From positions 65,891,975 to 65,955,974 of the forward strand of contig NC_052359.1 in NCBI RefSeq assembly GCF_009727055.1: a stretch of 64,000 nt of DNA, read 5' to 3'. The position numbers and the translations under genes are program-made. The notes under the pieces were generated by a model. The model had not been told where the DNA came from. It saw only the letters and a program-made list of their open reading frames with translations, and made no database searches. Source of the stretch: Benincasa hispida (taxonomy: Eukaryota > Streptophyta > Magnoliopsida > Cucurbitales > Cucurbitaceae). Positions 21,621 to 32,776 of the stretch are shown here, piece after piece; position 1 is the first letter of the stretch, and each line of letters opens with the position of its first letter.

Positions 21621-22688
21621 AAGCATAACCGACCACCACATGTTATTATACGTTTTCGGTCCCAAACATATGTTTTTATGACATGTTGCTTGTGATTGTG
21701 CATTTGGTCACTACCCTACGTGAGAACTACTTACTGGGTATATTATATACTCATCCTATATTTTTACAGACTTTGTAGGTAAGGACACAGCATAGATGGC
21801 AGAATTGGACGTCGCTCAAATGGCCAACCATCAAACTCACTATATAGCATATGCATTTTGTACCATCACGCTAATGTCTTATGGATCCTGGTGTTTTGAT
21901 AAATAAACTTTTTATATAGCTTTTCTATCTAATTAATAAAATTTTAGATATGTTCTTTGAAATTTTCACCAAAAACTCATTTCATGATAGAAAAGTCTAA
22001 GTATGCATGTCGTAACGGTCAGATCATAATGTGTAAGGATCCGGTCGTTACAATCGCTTACCCAAAGTAAACGATTGTGTAGAGCCTGTAGGCGACAGAT
22101 CGAGCTAAACGATGAGTTAAACGATCGCATAGCTTTTGCTAGATGATCGTTTAGCTTTATCTAAACGATTGGGCATTGACCTATACGATAGGTCTCCGCC
22201 ATCTCCCACTTGCCCAATCGTGTACACGATCAGTGTTTCCTCCTTCGGCTGCCTTATTCCAAGTTTGAACAGAGTCCACTCTCTGGATTCTTACACCGAG
22301 AATACCAAGGTAGCTTTGTTGGTAGTGTCATACTCAACTCGACACCGTCGAGGTTTTCTGAAGGTTGTTTGTGTTGTTGCTGAGGAGTTCGTGATCGAGG
22401 CGATCGTTGAGGACGAGCGCGAAGTGTTCGTGCTATGTTGTGGTCGTGTAGATCAAACGTTCGAGGTTGTTGTTGTTCGAGCGGTCGCACAATGGAGTGT
22501 GGAGACGCATCTTCAAATGTGCGTAGAGTTTGCTCTCTGTTCATTTGAGTTTTTCATGCTGTAATTTATGTATGAATTATATAATTGTTTTTTTTAAGTC
22601 GACTATAAATGTATTATTTATTCATGATTGTAATTTGGAATTATCTTTCTTCCGCTGCTCATGGAAATCACGAATCTGATTTCCTTCA

Positions 22689-23040
22689 AGGGGGACACAA
22701 GCAAAGGTGTCTCGAGGCTGAGCATGAAAGTTTACTACAAATTAATAAAAGAGACTGTGGGGTGTATTGAACCACATCTCGCTCCCACTCATTATAAACA
22801 CACTTTTCATTCAGCTTGCTATTGACCTATACAAACATCACTCGTAGGGGGACACAAGCAAAGATACCTCAAGACCAAGTATAGGTCTCACGGTGTGAAC
22901 TGTTAGAGAGAAACGTGATAGGAAAATTGAAGTATCATATACCCCATTTTCCTCCCACTAAGTATTTTACCTAGGATTATTTAACTTAGAAAAAAACGGC
23001 TAATCATTTTTACTAAGTGATTATTAACTTTGAAGCGATG
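22689..23040 (-). repeat. Antisense copy of the 8790-9120 repeat block
   Basis: On the minus strand this carries TTCACACCGTGAGA, CTTGTGTCCCCC and CAGTGGGAGG-like landmarks in the same order as 8790-9120. The GGGGGACACAAGCAAAG motif occurs twice (22689 and 22855), mirroring the duplicated block there. It is retrotransposon-derived and non-coding. Confidence 0.65.
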
Positions 23041-23650
23041 TGGTTCTCTCTCTAGTGCTTGATCTTCTGATTCTCTCTCCATTGAATGTGTACGTTTGAC
23101 TTGGGGAAACAGAGCACGTGATGTTCTTAAAGTTGAAGTCTTGGAAGAATTTTTGTATCTTCAGAATTTAGGCTTCATGGAGTGGTTCAGTCTTCAAAAG
23201 TCAATGAGTCTTCTGAATGCAAAGAATTCTCTCTATGCTCTCTGGAGAGAATTGCTCTCCCCACAAATGAAGAGAACTCCTCTATTTATAGAGTTCTTAG
23301 ATGGGTTTTGTGGGCTTGGGCTTGTTTAGTCCATGGACTTGGCCCCTGGGCTCAATTAATTGGATTTGGGATTTGGCATTTTGAGCCAAGTTAAACTTGT
23401 TTGTTTGGGTTCAATTAGACTTTAACTCAAATTATAATACCAAATTTGACCAAACTAATTTTATTCAAGCCAATGGTCATATAGAAAACCCATGGTATCA
23501 TCGAAATTTTCCAATTTATGTCTTCAATTTCAATTCCGAACACATCTCAACTTTCTAATTAGTCCCAAATTCAATTATTTATAATTTTGGCATTAAGTTG
23601 AGAAATGACGTGATAATTTGTTATTGGTCCAAAATTTTCATTCAATAACA
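23041..23650 (-). mobile_element. Antisense LTR-like sequence with promoter
   Basis: The minus strand has CTCTATAAATAGAGGAG (23280-23296), a strong TATA box. Downstream of it is a CT/GA-rich leader, and upstream a block alternating GGGCCCAAGCCC-like words. This matches the layout of cucurbit Copia LTRs. Short ORFs on the plus strand (23096-23394) are incidental. Exact termini are not resolved. Confidence 0.5.
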
Positions 23651-24480
23651 ACGAAAACAGAGATGTCATCCTCAACCTTATCTCACCCTATAAACATTTC
23701 TATTTGATATCGGTCTCCTCTTAAACTTTTTTTTTCATATTTATTATTTTTATTAATATCAGAATTCATTTGATAAATTCAAATACCAATAATGGCATTG
23801 GAAGAATTCATGGGAGCATCTCTTCCATCGATGGAGTGAAACAAGGAGCAAAATTGGGATTCTTTCTCCAATTTCATTTGATTGCTAATTCCTATGTACT
23901 TTGTGTGTATAAAACTATAACTTTGATTATTTAAGAAAAAAAAAACATTTTTACGAAAAATAAAACACACATACAATTTTTACAAAAATGAAAACACACA
24001 CAAATTTTCGTTTCTCGAAAAAGTAAAGAGATAAAAAGAGTCGACTATCCCACTCTATCCATAAAAGTTCCTAAAAAAATTCTAAATCAAATTTCGAGGG
24101 GGGGGAGGGGGAACTCTTGCATATTTTTTAAAAAAATTAATTTATAATTCAAATGTATTTTAAGAATGTCAAAACGAAAAAAAAAATGGAAAATGGCATA
24201 GATGACCCATAATAAATGACAAAAATGAAAAATTGGTACTCTTTTGAAAACCAATGAATTTTGACCTTATATTTATGTCATCACGGTATGAAATTACCAC
24301 TTTAACCCTAAATTTCTATTTTCTTCATTTTGTGGCTTTTTTTTTTCCTTTTTTTTTTTACTTTCTTCTTCTTCCATCTTTTTTTTCCTGCAATTATTTT
24401 TCTGTATTTTTGTGCATTTTTCTTCTATTTTTTCTTGCATTTCTTCTATTTTTTTCTGCGTTTCTTCTTCTTCTTCTTTA
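23651..24480. other. AT-rich intergenic sequence
   Basis: No gene is seen. It includes a G-run GAGGGGGGGGAGGGGGA (about 24098-24113) and a pyrimidine-rich stretch 24336-24480 whose frame encodes Phe/Leu runs only. Confidence 0.6.
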
Positions 24481-24790
24481 GAGTATTGAGCATCAAGTGA
24501 ACTTCTGAATCGAGTATAAAACATACAATATAGAGCGTAGAATATCAAGTAGCATGTAGCCAGTATGTAGCATAGAGCATATAACATATAACATAGAACA
24601 AAAAGCATCAAGCATCGAGTATTGAGTATCAAGTATCAAGGATTGAAGATCGAGGATCGAAGATCTAGTAGCATGTAGCTAGTATATAGCATAGAGCATA
24701 TAACATAGAGCATAGAGTGTAGAGCATCAAGCATCGGGTATCAAATATCGAGGATCGAGGAGCGAGGATCAAGTATCAAGTATAAAAAAT
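24480..24790 (+). repeat. Minisatellite-like tandem array, unit about 119 bp with internal sub-repeats
   Basis: AGTAGCATGTAGC..AGTAT.TAGC followed by CATAGAGCATATAACAT occurs at 24548 and 24667. Between and after them are many variants of GAGCATCAAGCATCGAGTATC and GATCGAGGATCGA. No function is visible. Confidence 0.8.
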
Positions 24791-25484
24791 ACTTATGAAT
24801 CATAGTGCATGAGTGGTTTTCGGGGTCAAATGGTTAAATTCATAGGGTTCTAACATAAGCAGAATGCCACTTTTCATTCATTTTTAAAAGATACTAATTC
24901 TTCATTTGGCCCACGGAGGAGGTCATTCGTATAAAAAAACTCAAAAACAAACTTAGTTTTCAAACATAGAAAATTAAAAAAAAAAAAACAAAAAAAAAAC
25001 ATTTATAAAATAGTCTTCAATATTAACAATATATTCCATAAAATATAATTGAAATAAAGTTTTTTTTTACTACATTTAAAATAGAAAAATTCGCACTACA
25101 AACCTCTTAATTGTTAACACTTATTATATATCATTTGAACTAAGAAGACTTTAACTTGGTTCTTGGGGAAAAAAAACAAAACGAAACAAAACGAAAACGA
25201 AATTTGAACTTAGTTTGGAATTGGCAATTATGCTTCTAGAAAAACTTATACGCAATTTTTAAGCTTTAGCTTTAACTAGTATTTGGTAAATGGTTCTAAA
25301 TTGTCGTGATTGACAAAAATTACTTCATAGACCTTTCTATCAAATTTTGCATTATTAATTTTTGTTTATGATTTATATTTTTAAAGTGTTATATCATAAT
25401 TTTAGGACTAAGAATCACGAGCTCATAGAGACAAGTCGTTGAGGATAAAATCTAAACCATGGTTGAAACTTTTTTTATTATTTT

Positions 25485-26262
25485 TCTTGGATTGGGTTGG
25501 GTTCGGATTGCATTTTTAGAAAATCTGAGTTGATCAAAACCCAACTGACTTAGTGATATTATTCTTATTCTTATTATTATTGTTATTATTATATATACAA
25601 ATTTTAATTAGGATTTTTTATTTTCAAGACTTGTAGCCGCCAACCTTTTCCTCTCTCTTTTGCGCGAATCTTCTGCAACTCGCTAACCTTCTCGGCCTCT
25701 CTCTCGATTCCTCTCATTTTCTTTCAACCCTCGTCCAATTTCTTCCTCTTCTCGCCTTCTGACCATCGTCTCTCTTTCATCTCTCTCAATGTCATCGTTG
25801 TTGCACGGTTCATCATCTCCTTCTACAACCACAATCGATTTTGTTACCATCATTACACAGACACCATCCACTGTTTCAAAGAAAATACACAAATGTTACA
25901 CAGTCGTTGTTGTTGCCTCTCCCTCCTTTGCACATCATGGACTCACCATCATCTACTTCGACTCTCTCTGTTGGCACTGATTTTCATTTTTAGTGGTGAG
26001 TTGAATCTAAACATCAAATTTTAGAAGTTATATCTCTCTTTGTTGTACAATTGATTTCATTGTATTTATCTCACTATCTTTTTTTCTTTTTTTTTTTATT
26101 CTCCCAACTCGAAAACCCAATCCAACCCAACCTGAATTTTAAAGCTTGGGTTGGGTTGGGTTTGGAGATCTTGATTGGGTCATTTGGGTAACCAACCCGA
26201 ATTTTTGAGTTGGTTCAAAAAGTATCCCCAACCCAACCCAATCCGTGTACACCCTAGAGGAA
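25485..26262. mobile_element. Probable hAT-related fragment with GGGTTGGGTTGGG blocks
   Basis: The right edge reads GTGTACACCCTA, whose complement TAGGGTGTACAC resembles the terminal repeat of the hAT element at 45865 (TAGCGGTGTACA). Inside are inverted blocks of GATTGGGTTGGGTT (25487) and AACCCAACCCAATCC (26237). The middle (25620-25980) is CT-rich and has short frames on both strands without homology that I recognise. No matching left terminus was found. Confidence 0.4.
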
Positions 26263-26269
26263 GAAAATA

Positions 26270-26770
26270 GGGAAATGAGAGGCCAATGCCAAAAGGCCCA
26301 ACTTGCCCTCCTTGACTAAGGCCAAGGCAAGTTGAGCCATTTGGTCTAACTTGCCCACCTCGCCCTCAGAGGTCGAGGCGAGTCATTTTCCATCCCTGAA
26401 GGCTTGCTTCTCATAGGCCATGATCCAAGCCCCCTCATCCGGCCCAAATTTATATTCCTTTATCCCTCTTGGATTTGGAACCTTAAGTCCATCCCACTAT
26501 AAATAAGCCCCCTCATCTGGCCCAAATTTATATTCCTTTATCCCTCCTAGATTTGAAACCTTAAGTCCATCCCACTATAAAATAATGGGCCATAGGTAAC
26601 AACCAAGGTAAGTTCTTTTACTTCCTTCTAGCTTGTGCTGGCCCTTTGTTGAATACTGACTTAAGCACTGGAGGTCCTATTGCAAGCATCATACCGGTGT
26701 TTTCACTTCTTGTGGCAAGCACCATGCCAGTGTTGATGAATCTTCGTGTGTGGATTTTGCCATCAAGACT
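26270..26770 (+). repeat. LTR-like fragment with 78-bp tandem duplication
   Basis: Units at 26427-26504 and 26505-26582 are near identical and each ends in CCATCCCACTATAAA, so a TATA-like site is duplicated. Further right (26680-26760) GCAAGCATCATACCGGTG and GCAAGCACCATGCCAGTG repeat. The combination resembles a gypsy LTR 3' portion. It is non-coding. Confidence 0.55.
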
Positions 26771-26895
26771 TTCAACTTAAATTTAAAATTTATTTGCTCT
26801 AGGTTATTTGTTAAATATTAAAAATTGTGCAATTTTTCTAATAAAAAATATGACATTAAATAAAGAAAAAATGGGTGGAAATGAACTAATAAATT

Positions 26896-26918
26896 AAATA
26901 TATATATATATATATATA
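26896..26918. repeat. (TA)n microsatellite
   Basis: About 11 TA units. Similar tracts lie at about 49864-49886 and 52871-52888. Confidence 0.9.
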
Positions 26919-27534
26919 GAAATTGGTGTGAACTAAACAACAAAATCATTTTTTATTCATAAAGAATGAAATTGAAAATTTGTTAGAAGTATGATTCTTG
27001 AAAGTTAAGAGACTAACATAATTTAAAAAGGGTGAGAATTAACGTATAATTAAAAAGTGATTTTAACCAATTTACTCCGAATCAACTTTACAAAATACTC
27101 AAAGCGATTAAGACTTTATATAATCAAACCTTGATGATCAATTATTCGAGTCACTTATTAAAAGTTGACTAAATTGATAAAAATATTTTTATATATTTAA
27201 TTTAACAGATAAATATAATGGGGAGCGTTCATAGAACTGCAATATTCCAGGTCAACGGTTTACTTCGCTTCTTCTTAACTTCTCTTCTTTCTTTTTTTTC
27301 TTTTTTCTTTTTTTTTTTTTTTTCCTTTTTTTGAAATTTTCTCTTCACCCCATTTGCTAAACCCCGACGAAGAAGGGATTCATCTCACTCAAAAATGGCA
27401 ATCGTATCTTTCAGTTTCTCGCATTTTACTCCACCGAAAACCCCGTTTTTCTCGCAACCCCAGAGCTTCATTATTAGAAATTGTCAAGTTTTTCCTCAAA
27501 TTTGTTGTTACGGAGCTCGAAAAAGAGCTTTTCC

Positions 27535-30500
27535 ATGGAACCCACTTTTCAGATGAAGCTGATTTTCCCAATTCTTCTTTGGTTGTGCTTTGTTCCACAG
27601 TTCTCCTTCGCCACTCAAGTCCAACTCTGCGGTTTGTGGTCTCGGATTTCGATGCTTTTGTTCCATTTTTCGAGAATTTTTGCTTTCCTTTCTGAATTTT
27701 GGTCTTGTGGGTTCGATTAAATAGTTTCCGATTCTGTTTTGTAATCTTAGATTTTGTATTTTATGTTATATTTCACTGTTAATCCACTTGTTTATGCTTA
27801 GAAGTCAATGTCAGTGTACAATACTTTTACTTTGAACATCATTCTTATCATTTTCTATTCATAGTTGCATTTCTGGTACTGTTAAGTATCTGTTATATAA
27901 CCCATATTATTATAGAGCTTCATTTTGTAACACTTCTGGCACCCTTCAATTTTTCACGTTTTTTTTTAATGAGAAACAGTCCGAAATAATTTCATTGATG
28001 GTATGAAATTACAAAAAGTCAAGATGTCGTGTGAGATTACATAATAGTATTTTGCTGTAAAATAAGAGATGTAAGACTGCAATCACAAAAAAATGGGGTG
28101 AGTTTACACCAAGTGAGCAATATATAAAAGATGATCAAAGAAGCAAGTGAAATTCGTCAGTCTATCTTCAAAGACTCAATTATTTCATTCTATGAGCCAT
28201 AAGTAAACTTTGATAATGAAGGTCCACGAAATCTCCCTCTTTGCTTTGAATGGGTGGCCAATAAGAAGTGAATTAAGTAAAGTGAGAGGGTCATTTGGGA
28301 AGACCAAATAATAGTTGAAGCACCGCAGGATTTCTCTCAGAAAGACCAAAAGATACATAATGGATCAATTTATTGCATCTCAGTGAGTGTTATATGTTTG
28401 AAGGATGAACCGATGGTGGATATGTAACATAATTTGATTGTAAACGAGAACTAAATAACCTATGGAAGTCAAATCACCATATTTTTTAAATAATGGGGTC
28501 AGGAATCACTTCCTACATTATACTTATGATACCCACCTCACTAACTTAAGAATTTGAGCCTAAGATCTTGTAACTCTAAACTTCTCAAGTCCTTCTCACT
28601 GGCACCCCTTGGGCTCTTTGGAAGTTTGACCTTTGTTCTCTAATTTGATTGAACTTTTCTGTAATGGAATGGAGTTTTGTGTTGAGGTAAATATAATTGA
28701 ATCTTTTCTGTAACTGATGCAGACGAGACAGCTAAGTATGATGTCACGGTGAAAGGAGTAGAGATATCTCCCAGCCCCATAGTTAGGGGTCATCCAACAA
28801 ATATGACCTTCAATCTAATTATAGGTACTTCTTAATATTGCACCTGGCCTTTTTTATCATCTTTAGTGTTTTTATTATTATTTATTTTGACGTTCCATTT
28901 TTTTTTTGACAAATACATGCTGAAATTAACTATGAATCCCTTTATCAAAAGTTTGATGCAAATTTGTTCATATTTACATTAAACTAAAATAATTTTTGAA
29001 GGGCAAATTTAGTGGGTACTTAACATAAAAAATACATCATTTCACTCCATTTTAATGTGTTTTTTTCTAAATTAAAATTTGACTTGTGTATTTTTCTTCT
29101 AAAAACAAAGCATATTAGCCTCACTGAAGTGGGAGGTAAAAAGGAGAGAAATTTAGAAAATTCAAAAAATTTACCTGAAGATTTCAATAATACAAGCACT
29201 GAACTTCTTTTCCTAGTTACAGGGCTGACATCTGCTTTAACAACATCTATCCTTTAGACTTAATTTTGCATAGTTGGGGGTCCCTTCTTGTAGTGGGAGC
29301 CCCCTTTCTTTTGTGGGCTTGGTTTTTTGGATGTCTGTGTATTCATTTATTTTTTCTCAATGAGAGTTGTTTTCTTTAAAAAAAAAAAAGAAAGAAAGAA
29401 AGAAAAAAAAATCTATTCATCAGGGCCTACTACCTTTCTTTTCTTCTATGGAGAATAATGAGTTGATGAGTTCGATTGGGGTTACTTCATATGCTTGGGC
29501 TAAAAGATCAGCTTCAAACTGAAGTGTTAATGAGAATCATGTCATGCAAAGGTGAAAATTGAATACTGTTGCATGGGTCAAACATGTATGTGTAGTTAGC
29601 TATTTTCTAGAATAAGGAGTTGAAAGCTTACTTATGAGCGTCTGAATCTTTAAATGGTCATATACCCACGTCTGTGTTTCCATTGGACCGATAATGAGGT
29701 TCAGCCAAAAGATGACGAATTTTTTTAAAGTTGACTTTGCTTAGCACTGTTAACCTTTAGATTTTTCATCCTTTTATGGATAAGCAGGATTAGAGGATAC
29801 TTCCCTATCACTTTGTTTTACATTGAATTATCAACTGCCCTTCGGTCTTTATTTAACCCTTGAGAGAGAAAGGTGTACCCTCTCCTACAACTCCATAGTT
29901 GATCGAGCTCGAGCCTTTCTACTCATATATTGTCTTTTGAACTTTGGTTCAAACTTTTAGTTAATGACAACCACCTTGTACACGTGGCACAGGTAAGCCA
30001 ATCATTGCAGGAAAAATGGTAGTTGATATTTCATATTTTGGATGGCACATATATAGTGAGAGCCATGACATTTGTGTTGAGACGTCCTGCCCTTACTCGT
30101 TTGGTGATTTTGCACTCCCTCCATCGCGAACACCTCTGGCATTCTTTTTACCTGTAAGTGACTACTATTTTCATGTTTACCACTTGTGTTTGTCTTTTGC
30201 TTTTAGTTTCTGGTTTCCCCCTAAAATAAGTTAAAAGGAAGAAGGTTTTATCCTGGCTCAATTGATCTACTAAAGTCATGTTGCATCTTGAAAGGATATG
30301 AAGCATTGCTCTAGTTTTCATTTTCTACTTCAGATCTCACCTTAAAACTGGATGGGCTCGCTTATTTTAATGTGTTCTTTTAGTATTATCCATTTCACTA
30401 GAACCTAATAGGAGTTCTAGTTGGCCTTGGGGCAGGCACGGTGCCCTCAGGTCTGGAGGGCAACCCTCCGACTCCCGGTTATAAATTATTAGGAGTTATA

Positions 30501-30787
30501 CTTGGCACAATTCTGATTATTGAAAACAAGAATCTCATCTAAAGAGGTTCATGGTGATCTTACTAGCCAAAGGAACTAGGATTTCAGGATGAAATATCTT
30601 AGACATATATATACACACAATCATCGATTGCTTTTTCCTTTAACTATTATGTATTCTAACTATTTCCTTTTCCTTGCAGGGTTCATATCATATGCAGATA
30701 ACCATTGTTGATGGAGATGATAATAAACTTACATGCTTTCGTTTTGATTATGAATTGGTGATTGCATCACTATTTGGAGATAGCTAA
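27535..30787 (+). CDS. ML-domain (MD-2-related, NPC2-like) lipid-recognition protein, four exons
   Basis: Exons are 27535-27631, 28723-28824, 29993-30153 and 30680-30787, all with GT/AG borders and one continuous frame giving 155 residues, the usual length for plant NPC2-like proteins. Residues 1-26 are a signal peptide (MKLIFPILLWLCFVPQFSFA core), so the product enters the secretory pathway or vacuole. The mature part has ML-domain landmarks: Cys32, YDVTVKGVEISPSPIVRG (38-55), SYFGWHIYSESHDIC (80-94), SCP (98-100), GSYHMQ (121-126) and LTCFRF (137-142). Cys32, 94, 99 and 139 are candidate disulfide residues. N59-M-T is a possible glycosylation site. The family binds sterols or phospholipids (phosphatidylglycerol/phosphatidylinositol transfer type) in a beta-sandwich pocket; ligand here is unknown. 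Met7 is an alternative start. A pyrimidine-rich leader (27260-27345) precedes the gene. Exon 3 could instead start at 30011, removing six residues. Confidence 0.9.
29265..29411 (+). repeat. Retroposon 3' end with A-rich tail in intron 2 of the NPC2-like gene
   Basis: A TTTTTTCTCAATGAGAGTTG block is followed by a run of A with AAAG units. This is the typical 3' end of a LINE-like retroposon in this type of genome. The upstream part is truncated, as expected of 5'-truncated insertions. An antisense counterpart (T-run then AATGAGAAAC at 27960-27980) lies in intron 1. Confidence 0.5.
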
Positions 30788-31873
30788 GGGCTTTTATTTA
30801 TTGATTATTCAGCTATTGATCTTTGTACATATGAACCCTTCTAGAGCTTTGGCGTCTTTAAATCTTTGTCTGTTCCTTGGGCAGACAACTTCTGTTCTGT
30901 GACTATTTGAAGAACTAATTCAGGAGGTGGTGAAAATCAAGGAAAAAAAAGTTGTGTTATAAGAGCATTTTACTACTACTTATCATCACGTGTCACACAG
31001 TTTACTTTGTACTTTGTAGATACAGAGTGGAAAGAGAGACAATTAAGTACTTTGCTCCGCATGACAATTAATTAAAATTAGTTTTACCATTTGAGGAAAG
31101 ATTCAAGCTTTTACTTCATTCTTGTTTTAATGTGGTCATTAATGTAAAGAAGTTTCTTACGGTAGATGTTTGAATCCTTGTACTTGATATTGATACACGT
31201 TTTAGGATTGATATTTTCTAGTCTCATATATGCATAATTACCTTAAAAAGTATTTTTCTTCACTGGACTGAGGATTGTAGATAGTACAGTACAATTGATT
31301 AGACGGGGACTTTGGTAATCCACCAAAGTTTATAGACAGTATAGGCATGCATTGTCCCCCGATGAATCATGAAGCTTGTCGAAAAAGCACACGAGTTAAA
31401 GCATAGAAGGTTCGTTTCCCTTATACCAAATCATGATGGTGTGGTTTAGCCTCTGGCATTCACTCTTTTCAATTTGCTGCTTTTTCTCATGAGCATCATA
31501 CCAAATGGGTGGGGTCTGGTTCTTTCTTCTTCTTCATCTTTTTTTTTTTTCCCTTCTTTATTTGATTAGTGTGTCATAACATGATTGATGGACCATTGTT
31601 GGTGATGGGTCAGATTGTGAGTTAGAAATAGTTGCCTCTCTATTCAATGGCAACCCAAGCCCCACTCTGCTAAAGTCATAAATTTATGCAGACTTCTGAA
31701 AGCAAACTAACAAACAGCTTTTTTTTCCCTTCCAGCCTCCACTTTCTAGCTATTGGAATCCAGAAGTGAAATGTGAGTTCATCCCTTTCTTCTACCTTTG
31801 GTGATCATAAGATGTCGAATGTCATCCATTTGCTATTTAATGATGAGATAACAAGAAGAGATAGATCAAGAAA
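30788..31873. other. Intergenic region between the NPC2-like and glutaredoxin-like genes
   Basis: It holds the 3' untranslated region of the upstream gene and the promoter and 5' leader of the next gene. I cannot place a poly(A) site or TATA box with confidence. No repeat is recognised. Confidence 0.5.
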
Positions 31874-32776
31874 ATGAAGGGAAGATTGCTGAAGAAGATG
31901 AAACTCTTTCCTTCCATTAGCTCTTTAAAACAAGGCCTCTCTCTTCTGTCTGACCCCACTGAGAACACTTGTAGCCAAATATGTGAAACCCCACCAGTTT
32001 TAGAAGAACAAATTTCCAAGAGCAGCAACTTCAGGGTGTCCCTGCCAGTAGTAGAATGTTGCATCATATCCCAACATATTAGAGATCTAAAAGATACAGA
32101 AGGTGAACTCGAAATTAGTGTCAGCAACCAAAACCATCTCGTTCCCTTCATAAAGTCTGAAGAAATATTGGCTGCTAAACATAATACAGAGCCTCCATGC
32201 CTATCAGACATGATTACCATGGAACCAAATGGTGGGCACCAAGTGAAAGTGGGCAATCGTCAAGAACATTCATCTTTGTTAGACTTTGAAGAGAGATGCC
32301 CACCAGGAGGAAGTGAATCTGTTATATTTTATTCGACAAGCTTGAGAAGTATTAGGAAAACGTTCGAAGAATGCAACAGTATTCGGTTCCTACTCGAAAG
32401 CTTCAAAGTGCTGTTCTTCGAGAGAGATGTATCGATGCACTTGGAATTCAGGGAGGAGCTGTGGGAAGTCTTGGGGGGCAGGGTGATCCCGCCACGACTT
32501 TTTATTAAGGGAAGGTACATCGGAGGAGCAGACGAAGTGGTAGGCCTGCATGAGCAAGGAAAACTAAGGAAATTGCTGGAAGGCATGCCATTGGACTTGG
32601 CAAATTCACCTTGCTCTTGCTGTGCAAACACCAGGTTTCTAGTGTGCCCAAGCTGCAATGGCAGTTGCAAGGTTCTTAAAGATGACATCAACTACAACAA
32701 CATCAACATCGACTTGTATAATAGATGTACTGATTGCAATGAGAATGGGTTAGCCAAATGCCCCATTTGCTGCTGA
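31874..32776 (+). CDS. Glutaredoxin-domain protein with C-terminal Cys-rich (CxxC) module, At5g39865-like
   Basis: A single uninterrupted frame of 300 residues. Residues 1-148 are a low-conservation, Ser/Glu-rich region. Residues 149-238 are a glutaredoxin-like fold: VIFYSTSLRSIRKT (150-163), FFERDVSMHLEFREEL (181-196), the cis-Pro segment PPRLFIKGRYIGG (206-218) and a final LRKLLEG helix. The usual CxxC/CxxS active site is replaced by TSLRSI, as is normal for this plant subclass. Residues 247-300 hold paired cysteines (C247/C249/C250, C258/C261/C265, C285/C288, C296/C299/C300) that probably bind zinc or form disulfides. Known proteins of the group are of uncertain biochemical role; a redox or metal-linked regulatory role is inference. 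No signal peptide is evident. Met9 is a possible later start. Confidence 0.92.
   Translation: MKGRLLKKMKLFPSISSLKQGLSLLSDPTENTCSQICETPPVLEEQISKSSNFRVSLPVVECCIISQHIRDLKDTEGELEISVSNQNHLVPFIKSEEILAAKHNTEPPCLSDMITMEPNGGHQVKVGNRQEHSSLLDFEERCPPGGSESVIFYSTSLRSIRKTFEECNSIRFLLESFKVLFFERDVSMHLEFREELWEVLGGRVIPPRLFIKGRYIGGADEVVGLHEQGKLRKLLEGMPLDLANSPCSCCANTRFLVCPSCNGSCKVLKDDINYNNINIDLYNRCTDCNENGLAKCPICC

Larger units (their letters stand above)
19685..22052 (+). mobile_element. Second gypsy-type solo LTR, 2368 bp
   Basis: The ends form an inverted repeat: CGTAATGACCC at the start (probably once TGTAATGACCC) and GGTCGTTACA at the end. Flanks are ATCGT (19680-19684) and ATCGC (22053-22057), a 5-bp duplication with one change. 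The uninterrupted site is visible at 6237-6250 in the other Copia LTR. It contains a GA/GC-rich minisatellite, a TATA box at 20826-20835 and a 237-bp-spaced direct repeat. The family differs from copies A-C. Confidence 0.88.
17102..22688 (+). mobile_element. Copia 3' LTR, split by two later insertions
   Basis: It starts TTGGGATTGATGTCCTAATT right after the purine tract and ends GATTTCCTTCA at 22688. Removing the plastid insert (17830-18836 plus one repeat copy) and the gypsy solo LTR (19685-22052 plus one duplication) leaves about 2.2 kb, matching the 2.0-kb antisense LTR at 11412-13436. The terminal TG appears mutated to TT. The 3' half carries many AAACGATCG / GATCGTTTAGC words. The long frame at 22136-22564 is LTR sequence, not a gene. 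Confidence 0.82.

Noticed and set aside
22136..22564. A 142-codon gene starting MLDDRLAL
   Set aside because: The same sequence is LTR in several copies (also 6322-6731); the frame is not conserved between them.
24254..24632. Phe/Leu-rich and Lys/Glu-rich short proteins
   Set aside because: They come from T-rich low-complexity DNA and the adjoining minisatellite.
25789..25980. A CT-rich leader and a 63-codon ORF that resemble the start of a gene
   Set aside because: It is flanked by hAT-like GGGTTGGGTT blocks, has no downstream exons that continue the frame, and no domain is recognised.
30415..30480. A possible tRNA-derived SINE in intron 3 of the NPC2-like gene
   Set aside because: The patch is GC-richer but I find no A/B boxes, tail or target duplication.
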